From SFHK01 sp964554795 (GTDB taxonomy: Bacteria; Bacillota; Clostridia; Christensenellales; Aristaeellaceae): a stretch of DNA of 64,000 bases. Of this stretch, positions 22,352 through 31,897 are shown piece by piece. The first letter of the stretch is position 1. Every line of letters begins with the position of its first letter. Made by a program: the position numbers and the translations under genes. Under the pieces are notes generated by a model. It ran no database searches, was not told the DNA's origin, and saw nothing but the letters and a program-made list of their open reading frames with translations. Location: NCBI GenBank assembly GCA_964554795.1, contig CAZKQB010000007.1:17652-81651 (forward strand). The letters run 5' to 3'.

Positions 22352-23398
22352 ATGAATTTATCACCGCTGATTTACTTTTCTCGCCTGTACGGCGCAGACC
22401 CGGATCTGGTAACCTGCGGCGGCGGCAACACCTCCATGAAGGAAGACGGCGTAATGTACGTGAAGGGAAGCGGCACCGCGCTGAAGGACGCCGTGACGGA
22501 AACGTTCGTGGGCATGGATCTCAAAAAGCTGCTCACGATGCTGGATGACGAGTATCCTGCTGAGGATGCAGCGCGTGAAGCGAAGTTTCTGCGCGATGTG
22601 ACGGCGGCTAAGCTGCCCAGCGAGGAGGCCAAGCGTCCCAGCGTGGAAGCGCTTCTGCATGCGCTGTTCCCGCAGAAGTTTGTCCTGCATCTGCATCCGT
22701 CGCTTATTAACGGACTCACCTGCTCTGTGCGCGGCGCGGAGGACTGTGCCCGCCTGTTCGGCGACAGTGTCGTGTGGGTACCTGCGTGCAAGCCCGGCTA
22801 CGTGCTGGCGCGGAAGATGAAGGACGTTTTTGACGCTTCCAAGAAAACAATCAAGACGGTACTGTTAGAGAACCACGGCGTGTTCTTTGCTGCCGATACC
22901 GTTCAGGGGCTGGACACGCAGTTGAACGGCATGATCAATGCGCTGAAGACGCAGGTGAAGGAATACCCGTCGGTGGAATCAAATGCAGAGGATCCGGGCT
23001 TTGGCGAAAAGCTGTCGAAGCTTTCTGGCAAGGAATTCGTGCGATTTAACGCAAGCCCGTCGGCACTGAAATTCGCGTCAAGTGCGGATGCAGCCGCGCC
23101 GATCATGAAGCCTTTTACGCCTGATCAGATTGTGTACTGCGGCCCACGCGTTCAGTTCGTCGCCTGTCAGGCCTGTCTGAATGAAATTACGGCGAATGTG
23201 GTAATCGTGAAGGGCGTTGGCATCTACGCGCTGGGCGATACCGAGAAGAATGCCAATAACTGCATGACACTGGTCAAGGACGCCATGAAGGTGGCAACCT
23301 ATGCCGAAGCGTTCGGCGGCGCGCAGCCCATGGCGCAGGAGCTGGTCGACTTTATCGTCGGCTGGGAAGTGGAAAGCTATAGAAAGAGCGTGAAATAA
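22352..23398 (+). CDS. Class II aldolase/adducin-family protein
   Basis: This 348-residue protein has the zinc aldolase fold of fuculose/rhamnulose/ribulose-phosphate aldolases and epimerases. Visible parts are CGGGNTSMK (~27-35, phosphate site), KGSGTALKD (~44-52), the zinc ligands LHLHPS (~116-121, HxH) and LENHGVFFA (~172-180). The length and C-terminal extension match the aldolase half of the bifunctional RhaD/YuxG-like aldolase-dehydrogenases, and the next gene encodes the matching SDR half as a separate protein. It likely cleaves a ketose-1-phosphate or related sugar; the substrate is unknown. Confidence 0.88.
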   Translation: MNLSPLIYFSRLYGADPDLVTCGGGNTSMKEDGVMYVKGSGTALKDAVTETFVGMDLKKLLTMLDDEYPAEDAAREAKFLRDVTAAKLPSEEAKRPSVEALLHALFPQKFVLHLHPSLINGLTCSVRGAEDCARLFGDSVVWVPACKPGYVLARKMKDVFDASKKTIKTVLLENHGVFFAADTVQGLDTQLNGMINALKTQVKEYPSVESNAEDPGFGEKLSKLSGKEFVRFNASPSALKFASSADAAAPIMKPFTPDQIVYCGPRVQFVACQACLNEITANVVIVKGVGIYALGDTEKNANNCMTLVKDAMKVATYAEAFGGAQPMAQELVDFIVGWEVESYRKSVK

Positions 23399-23416
23399 AG
23401 GGTTGAGGTGAGAAGC

Positions 23417-24289
23417 ATGACTCTGGAAGAGGCAAAACTGTACGCAAAGGAAAATATTCATAACCGTCCTGCAACTACCGGACGGTTGGCCGGTAAAATC
23501 GCCATCGTGACCGGCGCTGCACAGGGCTTCGGCTACGGTATTGCGAAGGAAATGCTGAAGGAAGGCGCTTCCATCGTGGTCGCCGACCTGAACGAGCCGC
23601 TGGCCATGCAGGTGGCAGAGGAATTCGGCGAGCATGCTATGGGCGTGAAGGTGGACGTTTCCAGCGCGGAATCCGTGGAAGCGATGATCGTCAAAACCGT
23701 TGAGCATTTTGGCGGACTGGACATTTTCCTCTCCAACGCCGGTATCGCTATCGCCGGCAGTCTGGACGAAATGACGCCCCAGAAGTTTGAACTGGTCACG
23801 AAGATTAACTACAACGGTTACTTCCTGTGCGCCAAGTACGCCAGCGCCATCATGAAGGCGCAGCATGAAGCAGACGAGAGCCTGTTCTTTGACATCATTC
23901 AGATCAACTCCAAGTCTGGCCTTGAGGGCAGCAAGAACAATTTCGCCTATGCGGGTGGAAAATTCGGCGGCATCGGCCTCACGCAGTCCTTCGCGATGGA
24001 GCTTGCGCCGTACAACATCAAAGTCAACTCCATCTGCCCGGGCAACTACTACGATGGTCCGCTGTGGAGCGACCCGGAAAAGGGCCTGTTTGTACAGTAT
24101 CTGCACGCAGGCAAGGTACCGGGAGCGAAGACAGTGGAGGACGTGCGCGCGTACTATCTTTCTAAGTCGCTGATTAAGCGCGGCTGCCTGCCGTCCGATG
24201 TGGCGTTGGCGCTGACATATCTGGTGGAGCAGAAGTACGAAACCGGTCAGGCGCTGCCCGTAACCGGCGGTCAGGTTATGCTGAGCTGA
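23417..24289 (+). CDS. Short-chain dehydrogenase (sorbitol-6-phosphate dehydrogenase-like)
   Basis: This is a 290-residue SDR oxidoreductase. The cofactor loop is TGAAQGFGYGIA (~34-45) and is followed by VVADLNEPLA, an acidic residue favouring NAD. SNAG (~107) and the YAGGK catalytic pair (Tyr/Lys ~178-182) are present. It resembles the C-terminal SDR domain of bifunctional aldolase/dehydrogenases and sorbitol-6-phosphate 2-dehydrogenases. The start is ATG 23417, because GAGGTGAG sits ~5 bases upstream; the earlier GTG at 23408 would bury that site. It lies 18 bases after the aldolase gene in the operon. Confidence 0.88.
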   Translation: MTLEEAKLYAKENIHNRPATTGRLAGKIAIVTGAAQGFGYGIAKEMLKEGASIVVADLNEPLAMQVAEEFGEHAMGVKVDVSSAESVEAMIVKTVEHFGGLDIFLSNAGIAIAGSLDEMTPQKFELVTKINYNGYFLCAKYASAIMKAQHEADESLFFDIIQINSKSGLEGSKNNFAYAGGKFGGIGLTQSFAMELAPYNIKVNSICPGNYYDGPLWSDPEKGLFVQYLHAGKVPGAKTVEDVRAYYLSKSLIKRGCLPSDVALALTYLVEQKYETGQALPVTGGQVMLS

Positions 24290-24299
24290 GGAGACGACC

Positions 24300-26747
24300 A
24301 TGACGAAGAAAGAGATTCTGGCGCTTCTGAATGCGCCTACGTCCGAGGAACGCCTTGCAAATCTTCGGCGGTTGCTGGCGCAGGAGGAGGAGGAGCATCC
24401 CGTTGTGCGCCCCGAGTTCGCCAATAATCATATTCACACCACGTATTCCTTCTCACCCTATTCGCCGACTGCGGCGGTATACTTTGCTCGTGCCGAGGGT
24501 TTGAACACATGTGGCATTATGGATCACGATTCCATTGCGGGCGCGCGCGAATTCCGCGAGGCGGGAAAGATTGCTGCTATGGGCACGACGTGCGGCTTTG
24601 AAGCGCGCGTATCGATGGCCGGTACGCCGTTTGAAGGTCGGCGCATGAATCACCCGGATCAGACGGGCGTAGCGTATATGACGTTCCACTCTGTGCCGTG
24701 CGAGAGTTTCGACCGTGCGCAGGAAAAGCTCAGCGAGCTGCTGCGCCGCCGAAACGAGCGCAACTGCCGGATGGTTGCCCGCATCAACGAAATCATGGCG
24801 CCATATGGCATCGAGCTGGATTTTGACCGCGATGTGCTTCCGATTTCCAGTTACAAGGACGGCGGATCCGTCACCGAGCGGCATCTGTTGTATGCGCTGA
24901 GCCTGAAGATCATCGAGAAGGTTGGACGCGGGAGCGTACTTTCGTTCCTTGAGAACGAACTGGACATTCACCCGTCCCAGAAGGTCAGAGGTTGGCTGAC
25001 GGACGTGGACAGCGAGCATTTTGCCTACGATCTGCTGGGCGTAATGAAAAGCGAGCTGAACGCACGCGTGTACATTCCGGCGGACGATGAGATGATGACG
25101 CTGGCGGAGGCTGTGGATTTCGCGGACGAAATCGGCTGCACGCTGTGCTATGCGTATCTTGGCGACATTGGCGACAGTGTGACTGGAGACAAAAAGGCGG
25201 CCAAGTTTGAAGACGATTATCTGGAGGAGCTTCTTGAATACCTGCGTAAGGCCGGCGTGAAGGGCGTGACATACATGCCCAGCCGCAATACAGAGGCGCA
25301 GTTGGATCGCCTGATGGCACTGTGCGATTGTCTGGGCTTCACGCAGATATCGGGCGAGGACATTAATTCATCCAGACAGAGCTTTATCTGCAAGGAGCTG
25401 GCCAATCCTAAGTTCCGCCATCTCGTTGATGCTGCATGGAAGCTCGTAAAACAAGAGATCAGGGAGGAAAAGAGAATGAAAACCAAAGCTGTGCGTTTGT
25501 ATGGCAAAAGAGACCTGAGGCTTGAAACCTTCGAGCTTCCGGCAATCAAGGATGACGAGATTCTCGCGAAGGTGATCTGCGATTCCATCTGCATGTCCAC
25601 CTACAAGACGGCCGAGCAGGGCGCGGAGCATAAGCGCGTGCCGAAGGATGTGGCAGAGCACCCCGTGATGGTGGGACACGAGCTGTGCGGCGAGATTATC
25701 GAGGTTGGCAGCAAGTGGCAGGGCGAGTTCAAGGCCGGTGAGCTTTTTGCCATTCAGCCGAACATCAATTACAAGGGCACCATGTGGTCGCCCGGCTATT
25801 CCTTCCAGACCATCGGCGGCGATGCGACGTATATCGTGATTCCGAGCCAGTTTATGGAGTGCGGCTGTCTTCTGCCGTATCATGGGGAGGGATACTTCGG
25901 AGCCTCTTTGTCCGAGCCGCTGAGCTGTGTGGCCGGTACGTTCAAGGCGATGTATCACACCACCAACGGCGTGTACGAGCATAGGATGGGCATTAAGGAG
26001 CACGGTAAGATGGCGATTCTCGCGGGCGTCGGTCCGATGGGTCTGGCTTCCATCGATTACATTCTGCACACGGATCGCCGTCCCTCCTTCCTCGTCGTTA
26101 CCGACATCGATCAGGCGCGTCTGGATCGTGCGGCGAGCATCTTCACTGTGGAAGAAGCCAAGCGCATGGGCGTGGAGCTTCACTATGTGAATACTGGCGC
26201 GGTTGAGAATCCCGCCGAGACGCTGATGCAGCTTTCCGGCGGCACGGGCTATGACGACGTAATCGTGTTTGCGCCCGTTCCTGCGGTTGTCGAGCAGGGC
26301 GACGCCATCCTGGGCCGCGACGGCTGCCTGAACTTCTTTGCAGGTCCCGCTCGCAAGGATTTCTACGCCAAGCTGAATTTCTATAACGTGCATTATATGT
26401 CCGCACACATCTGCGGAACCTCCGGCGGCAACAACGACGACATGGCAGAGTGCCTGAAGATGATGGACGAGGGCAAGCTCACGCCTGCCGCACTGGTTAC
26501 CCACATCGGCGGCATTGATGCGGTAATCGATACTACGCTCAACCTTCCCAAAATCCCCGGCGGCAAGAAGCTGATTTATACCCATATCAATCTGCCGCTG
26601 ACCGCTATTGCCGATTTTGAGGAAAAAGGAAAGACTGACCCGCTGTTTAAGAAGCTGCATGAGCTTACAGCAAAGACCAACGGCCTCTGGAACAAGGAAG
26701 CCGAGGATTATCTTCTGAATACTTTGGCCAGGGAGGATTGCGAATAA
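24300..26747 (+). CDS. PHP-domain phosphoesterase fused to a sorbose-1-phosphate reductase-like zinc dehydrogenase
   Basis: This is an 815-residue two-part protein. Residues 1-~390 form a PHP metal-dependent phosphoesterase: NNHIHTTYS (~41) and IMDHDSIAG (~70) supply the typical metal His/Asp residues, and SGEDIN (~353) closes the site. Residues 393-815 are a medium-chain alcohol dehydrogenase closest to L-sorbose-1-phosphate reductase: AVRLYGKRDLRLETFELP, VGHELCGEIIEVG, then an AGVGPMGLAS nucleotide loop. These are normally separate genes. The junction retains AGGGAGG (25462-25468) eight bases before ATG 25476, so the second part may also be made alone. It lies in the operon between the SDR and E2 genes. 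Confidence 0.82.
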   Translation: MTKKEILALLNAPTSEERLANLRRLLAQEEEEHPVVRPEFANNHIHTTYSFSPYSPTAAVYFARAEGLNTCGIMDHDSIAGAREFREAGKIAAMGTTCGFEARVSMAGTPFEGRRMNHPDQTGVAYMTFHSVPCESFDRAQEKLSELLRRRNERNCRMVARINEIMAPYGIELDFDRDVLPISSYKDGGSVTERHLLYALSLKIIEKVGRGSVLSFLENELDIHPSQKVRGWLTDVDSEHFAYDLLGVMKSELNARVYIPADDEMMTLAEAVDFADEIGCTLCYAYLGDIGDSVTGDKKAAKFEDDYLEELLEYLRKAGVKGVTYMPSRNTEAQLDRLMALCDCLGFTQISGEDINSSRQSFICKELANPKFRHLVDAAWKLVKQEIREEKRMKTKAVRLYGKRDLRLETFELPAIKDDEILAKVICDSICMSTYKTAEQGAEHKRVPKDVAEHPVMVGHELCGEIIEVGSKWQGEFKAGELFAIQPNINYKGTMWSPGYSFQTIGGDATYIVIPSQFMECGCLLPYHGEGYFGASLSEPLSCVAGTFKAMYHTTNGVYEHRMGIKEHGKMAILAGVGPMGLASIDYILHTDRRPSFLVVTDIDQARLDRAASIFTVEEAKRMGVELHYVNTGAVENPAETLMQLSGGTGYDDVIVFAPVPAVVEQGDAILGRDGCLNFFAGPARKDFYAKLNFYNVHYMSAHICGTSGGNNDDMAECLKMMDEGKLTPAALVTHIGGIDAVIDTTLNLPKIPGGKKLIYTHINLPLTAIADFEEKGKTDPLFKKLHELTAKTNGLWNKEAEDYLLNTLAREDCE

Positions 26748-28009
26748 TGGCAAAAGCGGTTATTATGCCGAAAGCCGGCATCACGGTGGAATCCTGCATC
26801 ATCGGGAAGTGGCTCAAGAGTGTGGGCGACCCGGTGAAGGTTGGAGACATTCTGTTTACCTACGAAACGGACAAGGCTTCCTTTGAGTGCGAAAGCACCG
26901 AGGAGGGCGAGCTGCTTGCCGTCTTCTTTAGCGATGGCGACGAGGTGCCCTGCTTTACCAACGTGTGTGCCGTCGGCACAAAGGGCGAGGACTACAGCGC
27001 GCTGAAGCCCGGCGGAGCTACTGAGGCTGCGCCTACTGAAAAGGCAGAGGAAGCGCCGAAGGCTACAGAAGAGAAGAAGACCTCTGCGCCTGAAGCCACG
27101 AAATCTGCAGATGGCAGCATGAAGGTATCTCCGCGCGCCCGCACACTGGCGGAGAAGGCCGGTGTTGATCCCAGGTACGCCGAAGCGACTGGCCCCGACG
27201 GACGCATCATTGAACGCGATATTCGTAAGCTCATGGAAACCGGCGTGCCCGCTGTTGAGGCGGTCACCGAGCCTGCAGCGAAGGCCGAAGCGCCCGTTGC
27301 GGCTGCAAAGCCTGAGAGTGAGTACGAAGATGTTAAGCTGCCCGGAATTCGCAAGGTAATTGCCAAGTCTATGATGTCCTCGTTGCACGGTATGGCGCAG
27401 CTGACCAATCATCATTCCTTCGACGCAACCTCCATCCAGAGCTTCCGCAAGGAATGCAAAGCGGCAGGCGGCGACGTTGGCGGCATTACGCTGGGAGACA
27501 TGGTGCTCTATGCCGTATCCCGTACGCTCGTCAACTGGAAGGATCTGAACGCCAACATGATTGGCGACGACACGATCCGCTACTTCAAGCACGTCAATCT
27601 GGGCGTTGCCGTGGATACGCCTCGCGGACTGATGGTGCCTACCATCTTTAATGCCGATACCAAGAGCCTTCTTGAGATCAGCAAGGAGGTTAAGCAGCTG
27701 GCGGAGGCTGCGCGCTCCGGTGCGATCAGCCCGGATCTGCTTACCGGCGGATCCTTCACCGTGTCCAACCTCGGTTCCACCGGCGTTGAAATGTTTACGC
27801 CCGTCATCAATCCGCCGCAGACGGCGATTTTGGGCGTATGCGGCATCACGCAGCGCGTCCGCGAGGAAAACGGCCAGATTAAGCTCTATCCTGCCATGGG
27901 TCTGAGCCTAACCTACGACCATCGCGCTGTGGACGGCTCGCCCGCGTCCAAGTTCGTCAGCGAGCTGTGCAAGAACCTCGAAAAGTTCACTCTGCTTCTC
28001 GCGAAATAA
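26747..28009 (+). CDS. Dihydrolipoamide acyltransferase (E2) of a 2-oxoacid dehydrogenase complex
   Basis: This 420-residue E2 is the structural core of a 2-oxoacid or acetoin dehydrogenase complex, transferring acyl groups from lipoamide to CoA. One N-terminal lipoyl domain carries ETDKASF with the lipoyl-Lys at ~43. An Ala/Glu/Pro-rich linker follows, then a peripheral-subunit-binding domain (~125-165, SPRARTLAEKAGV), a second linker and the catalytic domain with the active-site block TYDHRAVDG near the C-terminus. Its ATG overlaps the upstream stop by one base (TAATG), and GGGAGG lies ~11 bases ahead. A dedicated lipoate ligase is encoded downstream. Confidence 0.93.
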   Translation: MAKAVIMPKAGITVESCIIGKWLKSVGDPVKVGDILFTYETDKASFECESTEEGELLAVFFSDGDEVPCFTNVCAVGTKGEDYSALKPGGATEAAPTEKAEEAPKATEEKKTSAPEATKSADGSMKVSPRARTLAEKAGVDPRYAEATGPDGRIIERDIRKLMETGVPAVEAVTEPAAKAEAPVAAAKPESEYEDVKLPGIRKVIAKSMMSSLHGMAQLTNHHSFDATSIQSFRKECKAAGGDVGGITLGDMVLYAVSRTLVNWKDLNANMIGDDTIRYFKHVNLGVAVDTPRGLMVPTIFNADTKSLLEISKEVKQLAEAARSGAISPDLLTGGSFTVSNLGSTGVEMFTPVINPPQTAILGVCGITQRVREENGQIKLYPAMGLSLTYDHRAVDGSPASKFVSELCKNLEKFTLLLAK

Positions 28010-28030
28010 GCCATCGGAGGAAACGAAGCT

Positions 28031-29398
28031 ATGGATATGTTTGATCTCATCGTTATCGGCGGCGGCCCGGGTGGCTACCTCGCGGCGGAGCGCGCTGCGC
28101 AGGGCGGCCTGAAGGTATGCCTGTTTGAGAAGCGCGCGCTAGGCGGCGTGTGCCTGAATGAAGGATGCATCCCCACCAAGACGCTGCTTAATTCCGCGAA
28201 GCTGTATCGCCACGCAACTGAGAGCAAGAGCTTTGGCGTTACTGCCGAAAACGTTACTTTCGATCATGCGCAGGTGATCAAGCGCAAGGCCAAGGTTGTT
28301 CGTACGCTCGTTGCGGGCGTAGGCATGACCATGACTGCGAACAAGGTAAACGTCGTTAAGGCAGCCGCTACGCTCTGCGGCCGGGAGGACAACAAGTTCA
28401 AGGTAGAGGCCGATGGCAATACCTATCTTGCCGATCGTCTGATTCTTGCCTGCGGCAGCGAGGCGGTCGTTCCGCCGATTCCCGGCGTGAAGGAGGGCGT
28501 GGAGAGCGGATTTGTGGCTACAAACCGCGAAATCCTCGAAATGACCGAGTTGCCCAAGGAGTTGGCCGTCATCGGCGGCGGTGTAATCGGTCTTGAAATG
28601 GCGTGTTATTTCGCGTCCGTTGGCGTGAAGGTTACCGTCATTGAAATGATGAACAAGATTGCGGGCCCGACTGACAGCGACATCTGCAAGGTGCTGATGG
28701 ACGAATACGCCAAGCGGGGCATGGTATTCAAGCTCTCTGCGAAGGTGCTTTCCGTGAAACCCGGATTCGTCGTATACGAGGATGCAGAGGGCCAGCACGA
28801 ACTGCCCTGCGATAAGGTACTGCTCTCTGCTGGTCGCCGCGCCGCCACGAAGAATGTGGGGCTGGAAACGATCGGCGTGGAAATGAACCGCGGCGCGATT
28901 GTGACTGACGACAAGATGGAAACGAATGTGCCCAATGTGTATGCCGTGGGCGATTGCAACGGCAAGGTCATGCTTGCGCATACCGCATATCGCGAGGCCG
29001 AGGTTGCCGTAAACAACATCCTTGGCAAAAAGGATCGCGTAAATTACAACTCGATTCCGTCCGTCATCTACACCGATCCTGAGGTTGCCTCCGTGGGCGA
29101 CACGAAGGAGGCGGCACAGAAGAAGGGTATGAAGGTGAAGGAAGTCACTGTGCCCATGACCTATGCCGGCCGTTATGTAGCTGAGGTTGATCATGGCAAG
29201 GGATTCTGCAAGATCGTGCTGGACGAGGACAAAAATCGCGTTGTTGGCGTGCATCTGGTTGGATCCTATGCCAGTGAAATGATTCTGTCTGCTGCCATGA
29301 TGGTGGACAGCGAGCTGCCGCCGGAGCGCATCAAAAAGTTTGTGTTCCCGCATCCCACTGTCTGCGAGGTTATCCGAGAAGCAATTTTCAAGCTGTAA
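28031..29398 (+). CDS. lpdA: Dihydrolipoamide dehydrogenase (E3)
   Basis: This is a 455-residue FAD enzyme that reoxidises dihydrolipoamide with NAD. The N-terminal FAD loop is IGGGPGGYLAAERAA, and the redox disulfide sits in GGVCLNEGCIPTKTLL (Cys ~42 and ~47). The NAD loop is IGGGVIGLEMACYF (~178), the second FAD block is NVYAVGDCNG and the C-terminal dimer domain ends with the His-x-x-x-x-Glu type FPHPTVCEVIREA. The length is normal. It lies 21 bases after E2 with a GGAGGAAACG ribosome site. Confidence 0.95.
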   Translation: MDMFDLIVIGGGPGGYLAAERAAQGGLKVCLFEKRALGGVCLNEGCIPTKTLLNSAKLYRHATESKSFGVTAENVTFDHAQVIKRKAKVVRTLVAGVGMTMTANKVNVVKAAATLCGREDNKFKVEADGNTYLADRLILACGSEAVVPPIPGVKEGVESGFVATNREILEMTELPKELAVIGGGVIGLEMACYFASVGVKVTVIEMMNKIAGPTDSDICKVLMDEYAKRGMVFKLSAKVLSVKPGFVVYEDAEGQHELPCDKVLLSAGRRAATKNVGLETIGVEMNRGAIVTDDKMETNVPNVYAVGDCNGKVMLAHTAYREAEVAVNNILGKKDRVNYNSIPSVIYTDPEVASVGDTKEAAQKKGMKVKEVTVPMTYAGRYVAEVDHGKGFCKIVLDEDKNRVVGVHLVGSYASEMILSAAMMVDSELPPERIKKFVFPHPTVCEVIREAIFKL

Positions 29399-29422
29399 AC
29401 GAATCACAGGAGGAATGATACT

Positions 29423-31897
29423 ATGCCTAAGTCTTTACACTACGGCCCAGAAGAAATCCGTGCAAAGTCCACAATTCACTTTGAGGACATTCCCGTAAAC
29501 GCCTACAACAAGACCGTTCAGGAAGAGCGAGCCAACTTCAAGGATGAGGATCTGGTTCGTATCTACCGCGACATTACCATTCTGCGTGAATTCGAGAGCA
29601 TGCTTACGTCCATCAAGACCCAGAGCGTGTACAATGGCGTGGAAACCACCTATCCCGGCCCGGCACACCTCTCCGTCGGCCAGGAGGCTGCGTGCGTTGG
29701 TCAGGCGTATCTTATGACGCCCAATGATTATCAGTTTGGCTCTCACAGAAGCCACTCCGAAATCCTTGCAAAGTCCCTCTCTTCCATTCAGAAGCTGAGC
29801 GACGACGAGCTGATGAAGATCATGGAAAGCTTCCTTGGCGGCAGCACCCTGCGCGCCGTTGAGAAGATGGGCAAGTGCGACAGCGTGAAGGAGCTGGCTA
29901 TCCGCTTCATCCTGTACGGCGCGCTGTCTGAAATCTTCGCTCGCAAGACCGGCTTCCATATGGGTATGGGCGGCTCAATGCATGCATTCTTCCTGCCCTT
30001 CGGCGTGTATCCGAACAACGCTATCGTCGGCGGTTCTGCACCCATTGCGGCTGGCGCGGCGCTGTATAAGAAGGTTAATGACAAAAACGGCTTCGTCGTA
30101 TGCAACATCGGCGACGGTTCGCTGGGCTGCGGCCCCGTGTGGGAAGCGCTGAACTTTGCCTGCATGGACCAGTTCCATACGCTGTGGACGGAAGACGGGA
30201 AGCAGGGCGGCATGCCGATTCTGTTCAACATTTTCAACAACGGGTACGGCATGGGCGGCCAGACCAAGGGCGAGACCATGGCGTACGACATGCTGGCGCG
30301 CATCGGCGCCGGAATTACGCCCACGCAAATGCACGCCGAGCGCATTGATGGCTTCAATCCGCTGGCCGTGATTGACGCGATGAAGCGCAAGCTCGAAATC
30401 CTGAAGAAGGGCGAGGGCCCGGTGCTGCTCGACACGCTGACCTATCGCTTCTGCGGTCACTCCGTTAGCGACCAGAACGCCTACCGCGAGAAGGACGAAA
30501 TTGCCGAGTGGCAGGCCGTCGATCCCATCATCACCTACCGCAAGGCGCTGGTGGACGCGGGCGTTGCTGCTGACAGCAAGTTCGAGGATATCTTGGCCGA
30601 AACCCGTGAGCGTATGACCAATATCTGCCGTCATGCCGCTGATAAGGAATTCAGCCCCTATGCCGACTTTAAGAGCGACCCGCAGGTTGTCGAGCGCCTG
30701 ATGTTCTCCAACGAGAAGGTTGCCTCCTTTGGAACCGACACGCCGCGCGTGATGGCCAAGAAGGAGGATTGCCCGCGCGTTCAGCAGATCGCCGGCAAGA
30801 GCCGCTTCATGTTCGACGAGAACGGCAAGCCCTTCTCCAAGATGAAGACCTACAACATTCGCGACGCCATCTTCGAGCCGCTGATCGACAAGTATTATGA
30901 AGACAGCACCCTCGTTGCCTACGGCGAGGACGTACGCGATTGGGGCGGCGCGTTCGCTGTGTATCGCGGACTGCCGGACGTCATTCCGCATTCCCGCCTG
31001 TTCAACGCGCCCATTTCCGAGGCTGCGATCGTCGGCAGCGCCGTTGGCTATGCTATGTGCGGCGGCCGCGCGGTTGTCGAGCTGATGTATGCGGACTTTA
31101 TCGGCCGTGCGGGCGATGAAATCTTCAACCAGATGTCCAAGTGGCAGGCTATGTCTGCCGGCATTCTGAAGATGCCCATCATCCTGCGCGTGTCCGTTGG
31201 TTCCAAGTACGGCGCCCAGCATTCTCAGGACTGGACAAGTCTCTGCGCGCACATCCCGGGTCTGAAGGTTTGCTTCCCAGCGACCCCGTGGGAGGCCAAG
31301 GGCCTTATGCAGTCTGCTCTGAACGGTACTGATCCGGTGGTGTTCTTTGAGAGCCAGCGTATTTACGACATGGGCGAGCAGTTCCATGAGGGCGGCGTCC
31401 CCAAGGAGTCCTACGAAATCGAGATCGGCGATACCAACCTCGTCCGCGAGGGCAAGGATGTTACGATTCTCACAGTCGGTGCGGCGCTGTATCGCGCAGT
31501 CAAGGCGGCAGACGAGCTCAAGGCGAAGTATGGCATGGAGGCCGAAATCATCAACCTGCACTCTCTGGTGCCGCTGAACTACGAGAAGATTATCGCTTCT
31601 GTGAAGAAGACCGGTCGTGTCGTGCTCGTATCCGATGCATGCCAGCGCGGCTCGTTCCTCAACGACATCGCGGCAAACATCACTGAGCTTTGCTTCGACG
31701 ATCTGGATGCACCGTGCGTCGTAGTCGGCGCCCGCAACTGGATCACCCCGCCGTATGAGTTCGATGAGTACTTCTTCCCGCAGCCCAGCTGGATTATCGA
31801 CGCCATTCATACCCGAATCGTTCCGATTCCGGGCTATGTGGCAGAGCATTCTCCCAGCGATGTAGAGATGGAGCGCAGATTCAAAGAGGGCGTGTAA
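29423..31897 (+). CDS. 2-oxoacid/acetoin dehydrogenase E1, alpha and beta subunits fused
   Basis: This 824-residue single chain holds a complete thiamine-diphosphate E1. Residues ~40-430 are the alpha part: HRSHSEILAKSL, GGSMHAFF and the ThDP motif GDGSLGCGP...NIFNNGYG. Residues ~475-800 are the beta part: RDAIFEPLIDKYYEDSTLVAYGEDV-type start, NAPISEAAIVGSAVGYA and SKYGAQHSQDWTSL. The complex decarboxylates a 2-oxoacid (or cleaves a diketone/acetoin-like substrate) and loads E2. The substrate is not readable, but the partner genes point to a sugar-derived compound. An AGGAGG ribosome site precedes the start, and the stop overlaps the lipoate ligase ATG. Confidence 0.92.
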   Translation: MPKSLHYGPEEIRAKSTIHFEDIPVNAYNKTVQEERANFKDEDLVRIYRDITILREFESMLTSIKTQSVYNGVETTYPGPAHLSVGQEAACVGQAYLMTPNDYQFGSHRSHSEILAKSLSSIQKLSDDELMKIMESFLGGSTLRAVEKMGKCDSVKELAIRFILYGALSEIFARKTGFHMGMGGSMHAFFLPFGVYPNNAIVGGSAPIAAGAALYKKVNDKNGFVVCNIGDGSLGCGPVWEALNFACMDQFHTLWTEDGKQGGMPILFNIFNNGYGMGGQTKGETMAYDMLARIGAGITPTQMHAERIDGFNPLAVIDAMKRKLEILKKGEGPVLLDTLTYRFCGHSVSDQNAYREKDEIAEWQAVDPIITYRKALVDAGVAADSKFEDILAETRERMTNICRHAADKEFSPYADFKSDPQVVERLMFSNEKVASFGTDTPRVMAKKEDCPRVQQIAGKSRFMFDENGKPFSKMKTYNIRDAIFEPLIDKYYEDSTLVAYGEDVRDWGGAFAVYRGLPDVIPHSRLFNAPISEAAIVGSAVGYAMCGGRAVVELMYADFIGRAGDEIFNQMSKWQAMSAGILKMPIILRVSVGSKYGAQHSQDWTSLCAHIPGLKVCFPATPWEAKGLMQSALNGTDPVVFFESQRIYDMGEQFHEGGVPKESYEIEIGDTNLVREGKDVTILTVGAALYRAVKAADELKAKYGMEAEIINLHSLVPLNYEKIIASVKKTGRVVLVSDACQRGSFLNDIAANITELCFDDLDAPCVVVGARNWITPPYEFDEYFFPQPSWIIDAIHTRIVPIPGYVAEHSPSDVEMERRFKEGV

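Noticed and set aside
29975..31849. 624-residue minus-strand open frame
   Set aside because: It lies wholly antisense to the E1 gene and has a His/Leu/Arg-rich random-like composition.
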